DNA from: Halolamina salifodinae
Lineage (GTDB): Archaea; Halobacteriota; Halobacteria; Halobacteriales; Haloferacaceae
NCBI RefSeq assembly: GCF_017874235.1
Contig: NZ_JAGGLC010000003.1
Coordinates: forward strand, 186,001-250,000
Direction of reading: 5' to 3'
DNA: 64,000 nucleotides
The notes under the pieces are model-generated. The model saw only the letters and a list, made by a program, of their open reading frames with translations, made no database searches and was not told where the DNA came from. The position numbers and the translations under genes were made by a program. Positions 8,743 to 17,011 of the stretch are shown piece after piece (the stretch's first letter is position 1; each line of letters opens with the position of its first letter).

Positions 8743-10572
8743 TCAGGCGCCGGCCGCGGCCAGCGCGTCCCGGTCGATGAACACGACGATCTCCTCACCC
8801 CAGAGTTTGAACGCGTGCTGGCGGGCCTCGTAGCCGTCGAGTTCGGCTTCGATCTCCCCGCGGGCGTCGTCGTGGGCGATCACGACTGGCGGCGCGCCCG
8901 TGAGCGCCTCGGCAGGCGGCGTGTCGGGTGCCGACGAGGTCACGTTGGCGCCGGCGCGCTCGAGGTACCACGGCAGCGGCAGTCGCGAGTGCCACGACGG
9001 CCCGCCGGGCGGGGGCTGGTTCAGACTCGATTCGTCGGCGACGTGGAACTGGACCCCGCCGCCCACGCTGGTGCCGTACAACAGCACGTCGGTGCCCGTG
9101 TTCTCCGCGGTGATGGCCTCCACGTCGGCCATCGCTGGCTGCAGGTCGTTGCTCGGCTGGGCCCACTGGAGCACCTGTTTGTCCTCCTCGGCGCTGCTGT
9201 TCCAGTAGTCGACGTTCAGACCGACGACGCCGACGGCGCCGCTGGTGAGTAGCAACGCAGCGACCAACACGGGCACCGTGAGATCGGCGCTCGGCGCCCC
9301 TTCGTCGGCGATCCGGCGGATTGCCTCGGAGAGCGTCTCGTCGCCGGTGGTGATCCCGCGCTCGACGATGTCGACCAGCGAGGCAGCGCCGACGGCGGCC
9401 GGAATCGTCAGCGGGAGCACGATGTGGTAGGCGGCCCACGGCGCCTGAATGTCGGTCGCGATTGGGTAGCCGATCACGCTCGCGGCGGCCCAGTAGAGCG
9501 TGAACGACACCAGCGCGCGCCGCCGGGGATCTGTGCCGGCGACGCCGTAGCCGTCGGTGAGGTAGCCCGCCAGCGCCAGCCCCAGCAGGACCGGCGCGCC
9601 GAAGGCCAGCGTCTCCAGAATGTCGTGGAAGAACGCGAGGTAGGAGCGGTCGCCCCCGTCGCGCTCCAGCCACACGTCGATTAGCTGTTCGCCGGTGTCG
9701 ACAGTCGCGGTGAGCGTCACGTCGATCAACCCGGAGAGCGAGGAGAGCGCGTTCCACGCCTCGGGCCGCGGCGCGTACATGACGACGGTTATCGCGAGGA
9801 ACGTCGCCGCCAGTCCCGCGAGGACGCCGCCGGCCCAGACGGGGTACGGGACGGTTCCGGATCGCTCCGCGAGCCAGTTCCGGGTCGCCGCGAGGTCGGC
9901 TCGCACGCGTTCGGCGAGGCTCGCTTTGGACTCAGTCTCGCCACCCGTCGCCGCCCGGACGAGTCGGTGGTCGTAGCAGACCGCGGCCGCGCCGCCGAAA
10001 CAGAGCACGTACAGCAACGCGTTCTCCTTGCTCGCAAACGCCAGCGCCATCGACGCCGCGGCCGCGAACGCCGGCGCCAGCCGTCGGGTGTCGGACGCCC
10101 GCACGAGCAGCGCGAACGACGCGAACGCGAACGCGCCCACCAGCGGGTCCGAGCGCATGAACCGCGAGTAGTAGAGCAGCAACGGCTGCACTGTCAGCAG
10201 CAGGCCGAGCGCGACCGTCTCGCGGCCGTCGAGGTGGCGCCGGAGCAGCCACGCGGTGAGCGGGAGGGCTGCGGTGATGACCGCGATTGGGAATCGTGCC
10301 CAGAAGTCAGTCGCCGGAACGACGTGAAACAGCAGCGCGTCGACGTGCTGGATGAACGGCCCGTGGATGATCGGCCGGTAGGCGAACTCCCCGGTCTCGT
10401 GGTAGCGCAGGATCCAGTAGCCCACGCGGCCCTCGTCCCAGTGGAAGATGCGGCCGCCGAGGCCGAACAGGCGCAGCAGCAGCGAGACCACCGAGAGGCC
10501 GAGCAGCGCCCGGAAGGCGCGCGCGCCGGCCCGGTCCTCGCCGCTCGGCTCCCCCTGCTGCGCCGGTGACAT
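8743..10572 (-). CDS. Agl23-like multi-spanning membrane protein (GT39/PMT-related, TIGR03663-type)
   Basis: A 609-residue membrane protein with about ten to twelve helices in its first two thirds and a hydrophilic C-terminal domain. The N-terminal pattern GGRIFHWDEGRVGYWILRY, with an Asp-Glu pair in the first external loop, and HGPFIQHVDALLFH are typical of the family that databases link to dolichyl-phosphate-mannose mannosyltransferases and name flippase-associated Agl23. It probably works with lipid-linked sugars during surface glycoprotein glycosylation, but no substrate can be read from sequence. The start at 10572 (MSPAQQ) is about 27 bases from an AT-richer segment. It stands alone between purK and a universal stress gene. 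Confidence 0.78.
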   Translation of the reverse strand: MSPAQQGEPSGEDRAGARAFRALLGLSVVSLLLRLFGLGGRIFHWDEGRVGYWILRYHETGEFAYRPIIHGPFIQHVDALLFHVVPATDFWARFPIAVITAALPLTAWLLRRHLDGRETVALGLLLTVQPLLLYYSRFMRSDPLVGAFAFASFALLVRASDTRRLAPAFAAAASMALAFASKENALLYVLCFGGAAAVCYDHRLVRAATGGETESKASLAERVRADLAATRNWLAERSGTVPYPVWAGGVLAGLAATFLAITVVMYAPRPEAWNALSSLSGLIDVTLTATVDTGEQLIDVWLERDGGDRSYLAFFHDILETLAFGAPVLLGLALAGYLTDGYGVAGTDPRRRALVSFTLYWAAASVIGYPIATDIQAPWAAYHIVLPLTIPAAVGAASLVDIVERGITTGDETLSEAIRRIADEGAPSADLTVPVLVAALLLTSGAVGVVGLNVDYWNSSAEEDKQVLQWAQPSNDLQPAMADVEAITAENTGTDVLLYGTSVGGGVQFHVADESSLNQPPPGGPSWHSRLPLPWYLERAGANVTSSAPDTPPAEALTGAPPVVIAHDDARGEIEAELDGYEARQHAFKLWGEEIVVFIDRDALAAAGA

Positions 10573-10699
10573 GCGCGGTCGTTCCGACCCGAGGCATGAA
10601 GGTTTGTGGGTTCCGTGCCGGGCACGCCTCAGCGTCACCCACACGCTCTCTCGGGGTTACACCGGACCCGTCGGTGGTGACGAGTGGACCATTTCTTGA

Positions 10700-11554
10700 T
10701 CAGTCGTCCCCGACCGTGATTACGGGGATGTCGGCGGTCCGGACCGTCTTCTCGGCGACGCTGCCGAGCAGCACGCGCTCGATGCCCTGCCGGCCGGTGG
10801 CGCCCATCACAATAGCGTCGAGTTCCTCGCGGTCGACGATTTCGCGGATCACCTCGTCCGGGTCGCCCGTCTCGAGGTGGGTCGTCACCTCGTCGACGCC
10901 GCGGGACTCGGCGGCTTCGACTACTTTGTCGACTGCCGCCTGTGAAGTCCGCTTCCCGTCGCCGACGGCCTCGCCCGCGTTCGCGAGCAGCGAGTCGTCG
11001 GTGGCCGAGACGACGTGGACCGACGCGCCGAGTTCGGCCGCGAAGTCGAGGCCGTGGCGGGCCGCCCGGAGCGCGGCCTCACTCCCGTCGGTCGGGAGCA
11101 GCAGATCGTCGTAGGGGAACGCGAAACCCTCCGACTCGATGGGTGCGGTGAGTACCGGCATCGACGCGAGACGGACGACCTTCCCGGTGACGCTGCCCAG
11201 CAGGTAGCGCGAGAGCCCCTCGCGACCGTGGGTCGGCATCGCGATCAGGTCGTGGCCCTCGCGTTCGGCGTAGTCGACGATGGTCCGGGCCGGCGTCCCC
11301 TGCTGGACGCTGGTGCTGTAGTCGACGCCCAGCGAGTCGAGCACGTCGGCCGCCTCGGCGACGACGTCCTCGCCCTCGCCGACGAGCACGTCGATCAGGT
11401 CGCCGTCGGCGACGGTGACGCTGTCACGGGTGGTGTCGGCGACGAAGAGCAGTTCGACGCTGGCGTCGTCCCACGTGGCGAGTTCGGCAGCGTGGTAGAG
11501 CAGGCTGCTCTCCACGGCCGCCTCGTCAACGGGGAGGAGGATCCGGTCGTACAT
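10700..11554 (-). CDS. Universal stress protein, tandem two-domain UspA
   Basis: A 284-residue protein made of two UspA domains (about 1-140 and 145-284). Each has the ATP-binding pattern G-x2-G-x9-G-S: MPTHGREGLSRYLLGSVTGK in the first half and MGATGRQGIERVLLGSVAEK in the second. Each half opens with the beta-strand ILLPVDE or LLLPTDGSEAA. Such proteins bind nucleotides and respond to stress, with no client identifiable here. A TATA-like CTCTTACC lies about 28 bases before the ATG, suggesting a leaderless single-gene transcript. Confidence 0.93.
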   Translation of the reverse strand: MYDRILLPVDEAAVESSLLYHAAELATWDDASVELLFVADTTRDSVTVADGDLIDVLVGEGEDVVAEAADVLDSLGVDYSTSVQQGTPARTIVDYAEREGHDLIAMPTHGREGLSRYLLGSVTGKVVRLASMPVLTAPIESEGFAFPYDDLLLPTDGSEAALRAARHGLDFAAELGASVHVVSATDDSLLANAGEAVGDGKRTSQAAVDKVVEAAESRGVDEVTTHLETGDPDEVIREIVDREELDAIVMGATGRQGIERVLLGSVAEKTVRTADIPVITVGDD

Positions 11555-11592
11555 GGCCCCGGGTTGGAGCGGGAGCCGGTAAGAGGTTCGGG

Positions 11593-12441
11593 CTAGCCGT
11601 GACTGACGCCGTCGCGGTCGTCGGCGTCCTTCCGGCGGACCGCGGCCTGCGCGTTGCTGGCGTCGTAGCCGAAGAACACCTCGTTCGCGTACGTCTCGGC
11701 CACCTCGGCGGCGTGGATCAGGTCGTCGACGTCCACGTCGACGGCGTACAGTTCGATGGAGAAGGGCGTCCCGGCCTCGGGCGTCTCGGGTGACCAGCCA
11801 AGCAGGTCCTGAAAGCCCGAGGCGATGCTCTCCAGCCAGTAGGTCGTCGAGTAGTGGGTGTCGTACAGCGGCACGACGAACTCGTCGACGTATGCAGAGA
11901 GTAGCGAGAGGTCGAGGCCGGCGCGGTCGAACAGGTGGCCCGGGTAGGGATCGGGGTAGAGGGTGAGGTACGTCTTCCCCGGGATGCGCTCGCTGGCTTC
12001 TTCGACGAACTCGGTGATGACGCTCCCGCGCCAGTCCATCCGGTCGTCGTAGTCGCTCTCAGCGAACAGTCGCTCACAGCGGTCACACCGGCAGTACTCG
12101 GCGCGCGGGAACCCGACATCGTCGAGGCGCACGTCCTCGTTGGCGGCGGCGCAGTCCGAGATGGTCTCCAGTAGCCCCTCGCGGTAGCCCTCGTGGGTCG
12201 GGCAGACGTACGCCCAGTCGAAGTAGGGCTGTTCGCGGGTCGCCCGGTTCCCCTCGCCGTCGACGGGCACCAGCTCCGGGCTGGACTCGCCGGCGGCGTT
12301 GTCGCCGAAGCAGGAGACCATATTCACCGCCTCGGGCAGCGGTTCGGCCGCCCGGCCGGTCACGTCTTTCACCTCGTAGAACCCCCGGTCGAACGCCGGC
12401 CACTCCACCTCTTCGGCGTTGCGCGTGACGACCCCGTACAT
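11593..12441 (-). CDS. Hypothetical protein, TIM-barrel glycosidase-like
   Basis: A 282-residue soluble protein with no signal peptide, not recognised with certainty. It contains VCPTHEGYREGLLETI, then a short DVRLDDVGFPR strand followed by the cysteine motif EYCRCDRCERLF, and later YLTLYPDPYPGHLFDRAG and FVVPLYDTHYSTTYW. The alternating barrel strands with Asp-rich ends resemble the putative glycoside-hydrolase-like TIM barrels found in many archaea, with the Cys cluster possibly binding a metal. MYGVVTRN at 12441 is preferred as start; an in-frame extension to 12519 would run into the hairpin repeat. Function is unknown. Confidence 0.6.
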   Translation of the reverse strand: MYGVVTRNAEEVEWPAFDRGFYEVKDVTGRAAEPLPEAVNMVSCFGDNAAGESSPELVPVDGEGNRATREQPYFDWAYVCPTHEGYREGLLETISDCAAANEDVRLDDVGFPRAEYCRCDRCERLFAESDYDDRMDWRGSVITEFVEEASERIPGKTYLTLYPDPYPGHLFDRAGLDLSLLSAYVDEFVVPLYDTHYSTTYWLESIASGFQDLLGWSPETPEAGTPFSIELYAVDVDVDDLIHAAEVAETYANEVFFGYDASNAQAAVRRKDADDRDGVSHG

Positions 12442-12501
12442 GCCTCTGGGGAAGGTGCGGGCCGGGGTAAGTGGTTCGCTCCCGGCGGGGGAGCGGGAGA
12501 A

Positions 12502-12650
12502 CCGCCGTCGGTGGGACACGCCGACGGCGGAGTGTTCGTAGCCGAGACACGAAGGTCTCGACGGAACTCGCCGTCGCGGTTATACACGCCGACGGCGGAG
12601 TGTTCGTAGCCGAGACACGGAGGTCTCGATGGAACTCGCCGTCGCGGTTA
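12502..12650. repeat. Tandem 68-bp repeat with nested hairpins
   Basis: Two copies of a 67-68 bp unit lie head to tail (12516-12583 and 12584-12650), differing at two positions. Each holds an inner hairpin CGAGAC/GTCTCG with a six-base loop, and outer arms rich in GCCGACGGCG and CGCCGTCG that can pair. Immediately before the first copy there is a perfect 10-bp inverted repeat, CCGCCGTCGG (12502-12511) and CCGACGGCGG (12521-12530). Read on the minus strand, unit two starts with the TAA stop of the small upstream gene and each unit begins TAACCGCGACGGCG. It fills the gap between two co-directional minus-strand genes. Confidence 0.8.
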
Positions 12651-12755
12651 CTCGCTCTCGACTTCGACTTCCACCGGCTCGGCGTCACTGCCGACGAGGA
12701 AGTAGACGATGGTGACGAACGCGAACACGAGCATGACTTTGGCTTTCGTGGACAT
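12648..12755 (-). CDS. Small single-span membrane protein (35 residues)
   Basis: A 35-residue peptide beginning MSTKAKVMLVFAFVTIVYFL: one hydrophobic helix (about residues 6-22) followed by the acidic tail SDAEPVEVEVESE. Small haloarchaeal membrane peptides with this helix plus PVEVEVE-type tail are common, but I cannot name a function. A minus-strand TATA-like GGCTTTATGAG is centred 28 bases upstream of the ATG, which supports a real leaderless gene. Its stop codon is the first base triplet of the tandem repeat. Confidence 0.7.
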   Translation of the reverse strand: MSTKAKVMLVFAFVTIVYFLVGSDAEPVEVEVESE

Positions 12756-12800
12756 AGACGCCTCTTCGGGCAACTGGCTCATAAAGCCGCCGACGGCGAC

Positions 12801-13577
12801 TCAGAGCTGGTCCCGAGCGTAGTCGTCGACGGCCAGCGCCTCTGTCCGATCCGTGGTGAAAAACCCCTCCCAGACGCCCGACTCGTCCTGAATCGCCAGG
12901 AGTGCTAGCGGCTCCGGCCCCGCCGGACGCTCCGCGCCCGACGGCCGGTGAACCACGAACCACGAGTCGCGGTAATCGGTCGACTCGCCGGCGTGGACAG
13001 TTACGCTCAAGTCCGCTGCCCGCTCGGCGCCGCCGTCGTCGACGCCGTAGACGTGCGTGTCGACGCCGCTCTCGGCCAGCCGGCGGTAGACGCGCTGGGT
13101 CCCCTCCTCGTCGATGATCCGGGAGAGCTTCTGGAACGACGCCCGATGGGTGCCGTCACCGTGCTCCCACGCGACCCGTTCGATGTGTCTGGAGACGGCG
13201 ATCAGCAGGAGTTTCTCCTTGTCGGACTGGGGGTAGCCCCGGAGCCGGAACTGCACTCCCTGGAGCCCCGTGATCACGTCCGGGAGGTTCGTCTCTTCGA
13301 GGTCCGTCGAGCCGGTGATGAACGCGTCGGAGTTCGTGAACAGCAGCGACTCCGCGACTGCCGACAGCGACGACTGGGCGAGCACCTCCCCCTCGCCGTC
13401 CAGCAGCAACACCGTGTCCTCCGGCAGCCCCTCGACGGTCGTCTCGTCGACGCCCACCGACTGCTCGGCGAACAGCCCCGACAGCATCGACATGAGCTGT
13501 TCGGGCTGGCTCCGGTTGGCGAGCACCAGCGCTCGCTCGGCGCCCTCGTGGGCGTCGACGAACCGTTGGAGTGACAT
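12801..13577 (-). CDS. DICT sensory domain protein
   Basis: A 258-residue soluble protein resembling the DICT domain (named from diguanylate cyclases and two-component systems), thought to sense signals, possibly light or redox, in haloarchaea and cyanobacteria. Recognisable parts are the early ALVLANRSQPEQLMSMLSGLF, the central KLLLIAVSRHIERVAW, and the C-terminal RDSWFVVHRPSG...LALLAIQDE followed by WEGFFTTD. There is no output domain attached. The start at 13577 has a TATA-like GAATATG centred about 27 bases upstream. It is divergent from the small membrane gene at 13669. Confidence 0.72.
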   Translation of the reverse strand: MSLQRFVDAHEGAERALVLANRSQPEQLMSMLSGLFAEQSVGVDETTVEGLPEDTVLLLDGEGEVLAQSSLSAVAESLLFTNSDAFITGSTDLEETNLPDVITGLQGVQFRLRGYPQSDKEKLLLIAVSRHIERVAWEHGDGTHRASFQKLSRIIDEEGTQRVYRRLAESGVDTHVYGVDDGGAERAADLSVTVHAGESTDYRDSWFVVHRPSGAERPAGPEPLALLAIQDESGVWEGFFTTDRTEALAVDDYARDQL

Positions 13578-13668
13578 CCGACGGACGGTTCTCCGCTCGG
13601 CTACATATTCCCTTCGGCAGATCTCCCCCCGGCACAACAGCTATCCGAGAGGCGACGGGAATGCCGAT

Positions 13669-13977
13669 ATGTCCCTCCAGCCTGCCAGCCTCCCGCGTTC
13701 CCTGATTGGTCCCACGACGCTCGCCGTGTTCTCCCTCCTCGGTGCCGCCGTCGCGCTGGCGGAGTGGGGAGTTCTCCCGGACGCGACCCGGATCCTCGGC
13801 GCCCCGGCGCTTGCGGCCGCGCTGCTGCTCGATACGTTCCTCTACAACGAGTTCCTGATCCGGACCGGCCCGTGGGTCTGGGCCGAGATCTACGCGTTTC
13901 TCTACGTCGAAGCAGCCGTCGTCGCCGCAATCGTCCACCGAATCCGGCGCTACTGGCGCGAGCCAGTGGCCGCCTGA
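13669..13977 (+). CDS. Small three-helix membrane protein
   Basis: A 102-residue hydrophobic protein of unknown function. Predicted helices cover LIGPTTLAVFSLLGAAVALAEW-like (about 10-31), a middle segment ending LAAALLLDTFLYNEFLI, and IYAFLYVEAAVVAAIVHR near the C-terminus, which ends in an Arg-rich tail. The chosen ATG is about 28 bases after a TATA-like AGCTATCC. Its stop abuts the stop of the convergent menF gene (13977/13978). Confidence 0.62.
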   Translation: MSLQPASLPRSLIGPTTLAVFSLLGAAVALAEWGVLPDATRILGAPALAAALLLDTFLYNEFLIRTGPWVWAEIYAFLYVEAAVVAAIVHRIRRYWREPVAA

Positions 13978-15309
13978 TCAGTTCTCGCGTTCGAGTGCCG
14001 CGAGGATCGGCTCCAGTTTCAGGCCGACCTCCTCCCACTCGGCCGCGGGGTCGCTGTCGGCGACGATGCCGTTGCCCGCGAACAGCGTCGCCCGGCGCCC
14101 GCCCGCGACGGCCGAGCGAATGCCGACCGCGAACTCGCCGTCGCCGCTGGCGTCGAACCAGCCGACGGGGGCGGCGTACCAGCCGCGCTCGAACGTCTCC
14201 GTCTCGCGGATCACGCGCTCTGCGGTCTCTGGTGGGAGCCCACCCACGGCGGGCGTGGGGTGGAGCGCATCGACGAGATCCAGCACGTGCGCGTCGCCGT
14301 CCAGATCGGCCTGAATCGGCGTGTGGAGATGCTGGACGGTCGCCAGTTTTCGGACGCCCTGCTCGGCGACGGTTACCTCACCCAGCGGGGCGAGGTGCTC
14401 CTCGATGGCCTCGGCGACCAGCGCCTGCTCGTGCTGGAGTTTCTCGCTGTCGAGCAGCGAGTCCGCGAGCGCGGCGTCCTCCTCGGGCGTGTCGCCGCGG
14501 GCGACCGTGCCCGCGAGCGCCTCCGTCTCCGCGTGGTCGCCGTCGAGGCGGACCAGCCGTTCGGGCGGGACGCCGAAGAAGCCCGCCTCGTCACTCGGTT
14601 GGATGAGGAAGCGGAAGCAGTCGGGGTAGGACCGGCGCAGACGTTCGAGCGTGTCCGAGACGACGACCTCCTCCTCCAGCGTGACCGCCAGTGCGACCGC
14701 CAGCACGACCTTCCGCAGGTCGCCCTGCTCGATACGCTCGATGGCGGCCTCGATGCCGGCGGCCCACTCGGCCTCGGTGGTGGTGCGACGGCTGGCGACG
14801 ACGCCCGGTGGCTCGCCAACGGGGCGCATCGCGGGGAGGTCGTCGATCTCGGCCGCAGCGGCGTCGAGATCCCGCGCTAGCGCCGCCTCGTCGCCGTCGC
14901 AGCGCGCGACCGTCAGGTGGGTCGCTTCGTCGGTCCGGACCAACTGGATCCGGGGGAGCACAAACGTCGCCGGCGGGAACCCCTCCCACGGCGGCGCCGG
15001 ATCGTGGTCGTCGTGGAACGCGCCGCCGCCGAAGAAGCGCGGGCGGGCGGCGCCATCCGGCATCCCTGCCCTCTCGAACGTCGTCTCGGCGGCGTCCCGG
15101 ATCGCTTCGAAGCGCTCGGCGCCTTCGCCGGTCAGGCGTGCCGCCTCGCCCGCGCCGACGACTTCCAGTCCGTCGGGCGCGGCCCAGTGAACACGCGGCG
15201 CTCCCCGGCCGGCGAGGAACGCGCGGAACGAGACGTCCGGCACCTCACGGCTCCGGGCGACGAGCGTCGTCTCTGCCGGGTCGCCCCCGGCCTGCCGCGG
15301 TGACTCCAT
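13978..15309 (-). CDS. menF: Isochorismate synthase (MenF-type)
   Basis: This enzyme converts chorismate to isochorismate, the entry to menaquinone, which is the haloarchaeal respiratory quinone. The 443-residue protein has the chorismate-binding fold: WAAGIEAAIERIEQGDLRKVVLA, FLIQPSDEAGFFGVPPERLV, ALAGTVARG, HTPIQADL, HPTPAVGGLP with the loop before ETFERGWYAAPVGW, and the C-terminal FAVGIRSAV and FAGNGIV segments. Anthranilate synthase I and ADC synthase share the fold, but the PTPAVGG and RGWYAAPVGW pattern fits isochorismate synthase. The gene is alone, not in a men operon. Confidence 0.92.
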   Translation of the reverse strand: MESPRQAGGDPAETTLVARSREVPDVSFRAFLAGRGAPRVHWAAPDGLEVVGAGEAARLTGEGAERFEAIRDAAETTFERAGMPDGAARPRFFGGGAFHDDHDPAPPWEGFPPATFVLPRIQLVRTDEATHLTVARCDGDEAALARDLDAAAAEIDDLPAMRPVGEPPGVVASRRTTTEAEWAAGIEAAIERIEQGDLRKVVLAVALAVTLEEEVVVSDTLERLRRSYPDCFRFLIQPSDEAGFFGVPPERLVRLDGDHAETEALAGTVARGDTPEEDAALADSLLDSEKLQHEQALVAEAIEEHLAPLGEVTVAEQGVRKLATVQHLHTPIQADLDGDAHVLDLVDALHPTPAVGGLPPETAERVIRETETFERGWYAAPVGWFDASGDGEFAVGIRSAVAGGRRATLFAGNGIVADSDPAAEWEEVGLKLEPILAALEREN

Positions 15310-15335
15310 CTACCCCTCTTTCTCGCGGGGCGGCC

Positions 15336-15926
15336 CTAACTGTACCGCTCCTCGTTCCAGGGGTTCGCGCTGTCGGAGTAGCCCCGCTTCTCCCAGTAGC
15401 CCAGTTCGCGCTCGGTGAGGAACTCCACGCCCTTCACCCACTTCGCCCCCTTGTAGGCGTACTTGTGGGGCGTCACCACGCGCAGCGGGCCGCCGTGGTC
15501 CGCGGGCAGTGCCTCGCCGTCGAACCCCCAGACGAACATGACCTCCCGGCGGTCACACTCCGCCAGCGAAAGGTTCGTCGTGTAGCCGTCGTGGGCGTGG
15601 AACATGACGTGGGTGGCGTCGTCCTCTACCCCGACGGCGTCGGCCAGTTCGGGGAACGGGAGGCCGGTGAACTCGCAGTCGAACTTCGACCAGCCAGTCA
15701 CGCAGTGGAAGTCCTGAATCTGGGTCTCGGGCGCCAGCGCGCGGAACTCCTCAGCCGAGAACTCCCGTTCGTCATCCACGGCGCCGGTGACGGAGAACGT
15801 CCAGCCGTCGTCGACGTTCGGCGTGTTCCCCTTCGACAGCACCGGGAAGCTCTCGGTGAGTCGCTGGCCCGGCGGGAGTCGCTCCTCGCCGAACTCCTGG
15901 TGGAGGTCGGTCACGTCCGTACTCAT
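15336..15926 (-). CDS. Sulfite oxidase-like molybdopterin enzyme
   Basis: A 196-residue single-domain member of the sulfite-oxidase/YedY fold. The Mo-ligand cysteine is in IQDFHCVTGWSK; other pterin contacts are HVMFHAHDGYTTNLSL, PLRVVTPHKYAYKGAKWV and the C-terminal GYWEKRGYS. There is no Tat or Sec signal, so it should be cytoplasmic, unlike periplasmic YedY. The real substrate of these short forms is unknown. It is one of three Mo/W-type enzyme families in this window. Confidence 0.9.
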   Translation of the reverse strand: MSTDVTDLHQEFGEERLPPGQRLTESFPVLSKGNTPNVDDGWTFSVTGAVDDEREFSAEEFRALAPETQIQDFHCVTGWSKFDCEFTGLPFPELADAVGVEDDATHVMFHAHDGYTTNLSLAECDRREVMFVWGFDGEALPADHGGPLRVVTPHKYAYKGAKWVKGVEFLTERELGYWEKRGYSDSANPWNEERYS

Positions 15927-16076
15927 ACTCGAAGGGAGTCGGTCCGCTCACGTATGGCTATCGGATCCGGCCCGTCGAGGGGTTGATCGGCGTGTTGGGG
16001 GCCGCAGGCGGGTCGTTCGGCGGCGCACGTCGCGCCAACGAGCTTTTATAGCCCGTGGGCCAAACTCCCCTGACAG

Positions 16077-16289
16077 ATGCCGAAGGTCGATCTCACCGTC
16101 CCCGAACACCTGGAGATGCAGATCGCACAGCTCGTCGAGCAAGGCGAGTTCGTCGACCGCAACGATGCGGTCGAAGAGCTGCTCTCGACAGGACTGAAAG
16201 CCTACAAAACAAGCGGCCCGATGGACGACGAGGAGCCCGAGTTCGAGGACGAGGGCATGATGGGCCACGAGGACGAGTACGTCTTCTAA
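16077..16289 (+). CDS. Ribbon-helix-helix protein (DUF7120-like)
   Basis: A 70-residue protein starting MPKVDLTVPEHLEMQIAQLV, a typical CopG/Arc-type ribbon-helix-helix: one beta-strand and then two helices with EFVDRNDAVEELL. The tail is acidic (MDDEEPEFEDEGMM). RHH dimers usually bind DNA as repressors, but the target is not visible. A TATA-like CTTTTATA (16043-16050) lies about 30 bases before the ATG, fitting a leaderless or nearly leaderless transcript. The gene is highly conserved in haloarchaea as far as I recall. Confidence 0.82.
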   Translation: MPKVDLTVPEHLEMQIAQLVEQGEFVDRNDAVEELLSTGLKAYKTSGPMDDEEPEFEDEGMMGHEDEYVF

Positions 16290-16296
16290 CCCGACG

Positions 16297-16301
16297 TTTT
16301 T
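16297..16301 (+). terminator. T-run terminator after the RHH gene
   Basis: A run of five T residues within CGACGTTTTTGCG occurs eight bases after the RHH stop codon. Archaeal RNA polymerase terminates at short T-runs without needing a stem, and T-runs are rare in this GC-rich sequence. Assigned by position only. Confidence 0.4.
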
Positions 16302-16402
16302 GCGGCCGTGTTCGCGACAGCCAGCCGCGCGGCCGCCGACCGCCCGCGTGTGTGCGAGTCGCCCCCAATAACGTTTAACCCCCGGAACCGCGTGGTTTGG
16401 GT

Positions 16403-16681
16403 ATGCACAAGGACGAACTGCTCGAACTCCACGAACAGATGGTGATCATCATGGAGAACTTCCGGGAGCGTGAGGACGTCGAAACCGGGACGTTCGACGA
16501 GTACGACAAACTCGACGTCGACCCCTCACACGTCCATAAATCGAAGAGCGAGCACAAACACGCCGTGTTCGTGCTGGGTAACGCACTCGCCTCGGCGATG
16601 AGCGACGACGAGTTCTCCTCGGCGGGCCGCATCGGCAAGCGCATGCAGGAACTGGCCGAGGACGCCGAGAGCCGCCTGTAG
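16403..16681 (+). CDS. UPF0058 family protein
   Basis: A 92-residue protein matching the archaeal UPF0058 family: MHKDELLELHEQMVIIMENF at the start, then the conserved block DPSHVHKSKSEHKHAVFVLG and the C-terminal helix. The His-rich VHKSKSEHKHAV segment suggests metal or nucleic-acid binding, but the function is unknown. ATG at 16403 is chosen over a TTG two codons upstream. The downstream DUF4112 gene starts directly at the next base (16682), so the two are probably co-transcribed. Confidence 0.88.
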   Translation: MHKDELLELHEQMVIIMENFREREDVETGTFDEYDKLDVDPSHVHKSKSEHKHAVFVLGNALASAMSDDEFSSAGRIGKRMQELAEDAESRL

Positions 16682-17011
16682 ATGGCCGACCGGACTCGGC
16701 TGGCCCGCGCCCGCCGGGTTGCAGACCTCCTGGATTCGGCGTTCACGATCCCCCAGATCGGCAAGATCGGGCTCGACGGTCTGCTGGGCCTGCTGCCGAT
16801 TGTCGGCGACTGGGCCACCGCGGTCCCCGCGCTCTACATCGTCTATCAGGGCTCCCGACTGGGCGTCCCGAAACACGCCGTCGCGTGGATGCTGCTGCTG
16901 GTGTTCGTCGACGCCGCCGCCGGTAGCGTGCCGGTGGTCGGCGATCTGCTGGACATCGTCTGGAAGGCGAACCAGCGCAACGTCGCGCGCATCGAGCGCC
17001 ACGTCGCCTAA
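16682..17011 (+). CDS. DUF4112 membrane protein
   Basis: A 109-residue protein of the DUF4112 family with GLLGLLPIVGDWATAVPALYI as a first membrane segment and WMLLLVFVDAAAGSVPVVGD as a second. The repeated PIVGD / PVVGD motif is the signature. Function is unknown. It begins immediately after the UPF0058 stop and is convergent with the GNAT gene, whose stop overlaps closely (17012). A second, divergent DUF4112 gene lies at 26693-27160. Confidence 0.88.
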   Translation: MADRTRLARARRVADLLDSAFTIPQIGKIGLDGLLGLLPIVGDWATAVPALYIVYQGSRLGVPKHAVAWMLLLVFVDAAAGSVPVVGDLLDIVWKANQRNVARIERHVA

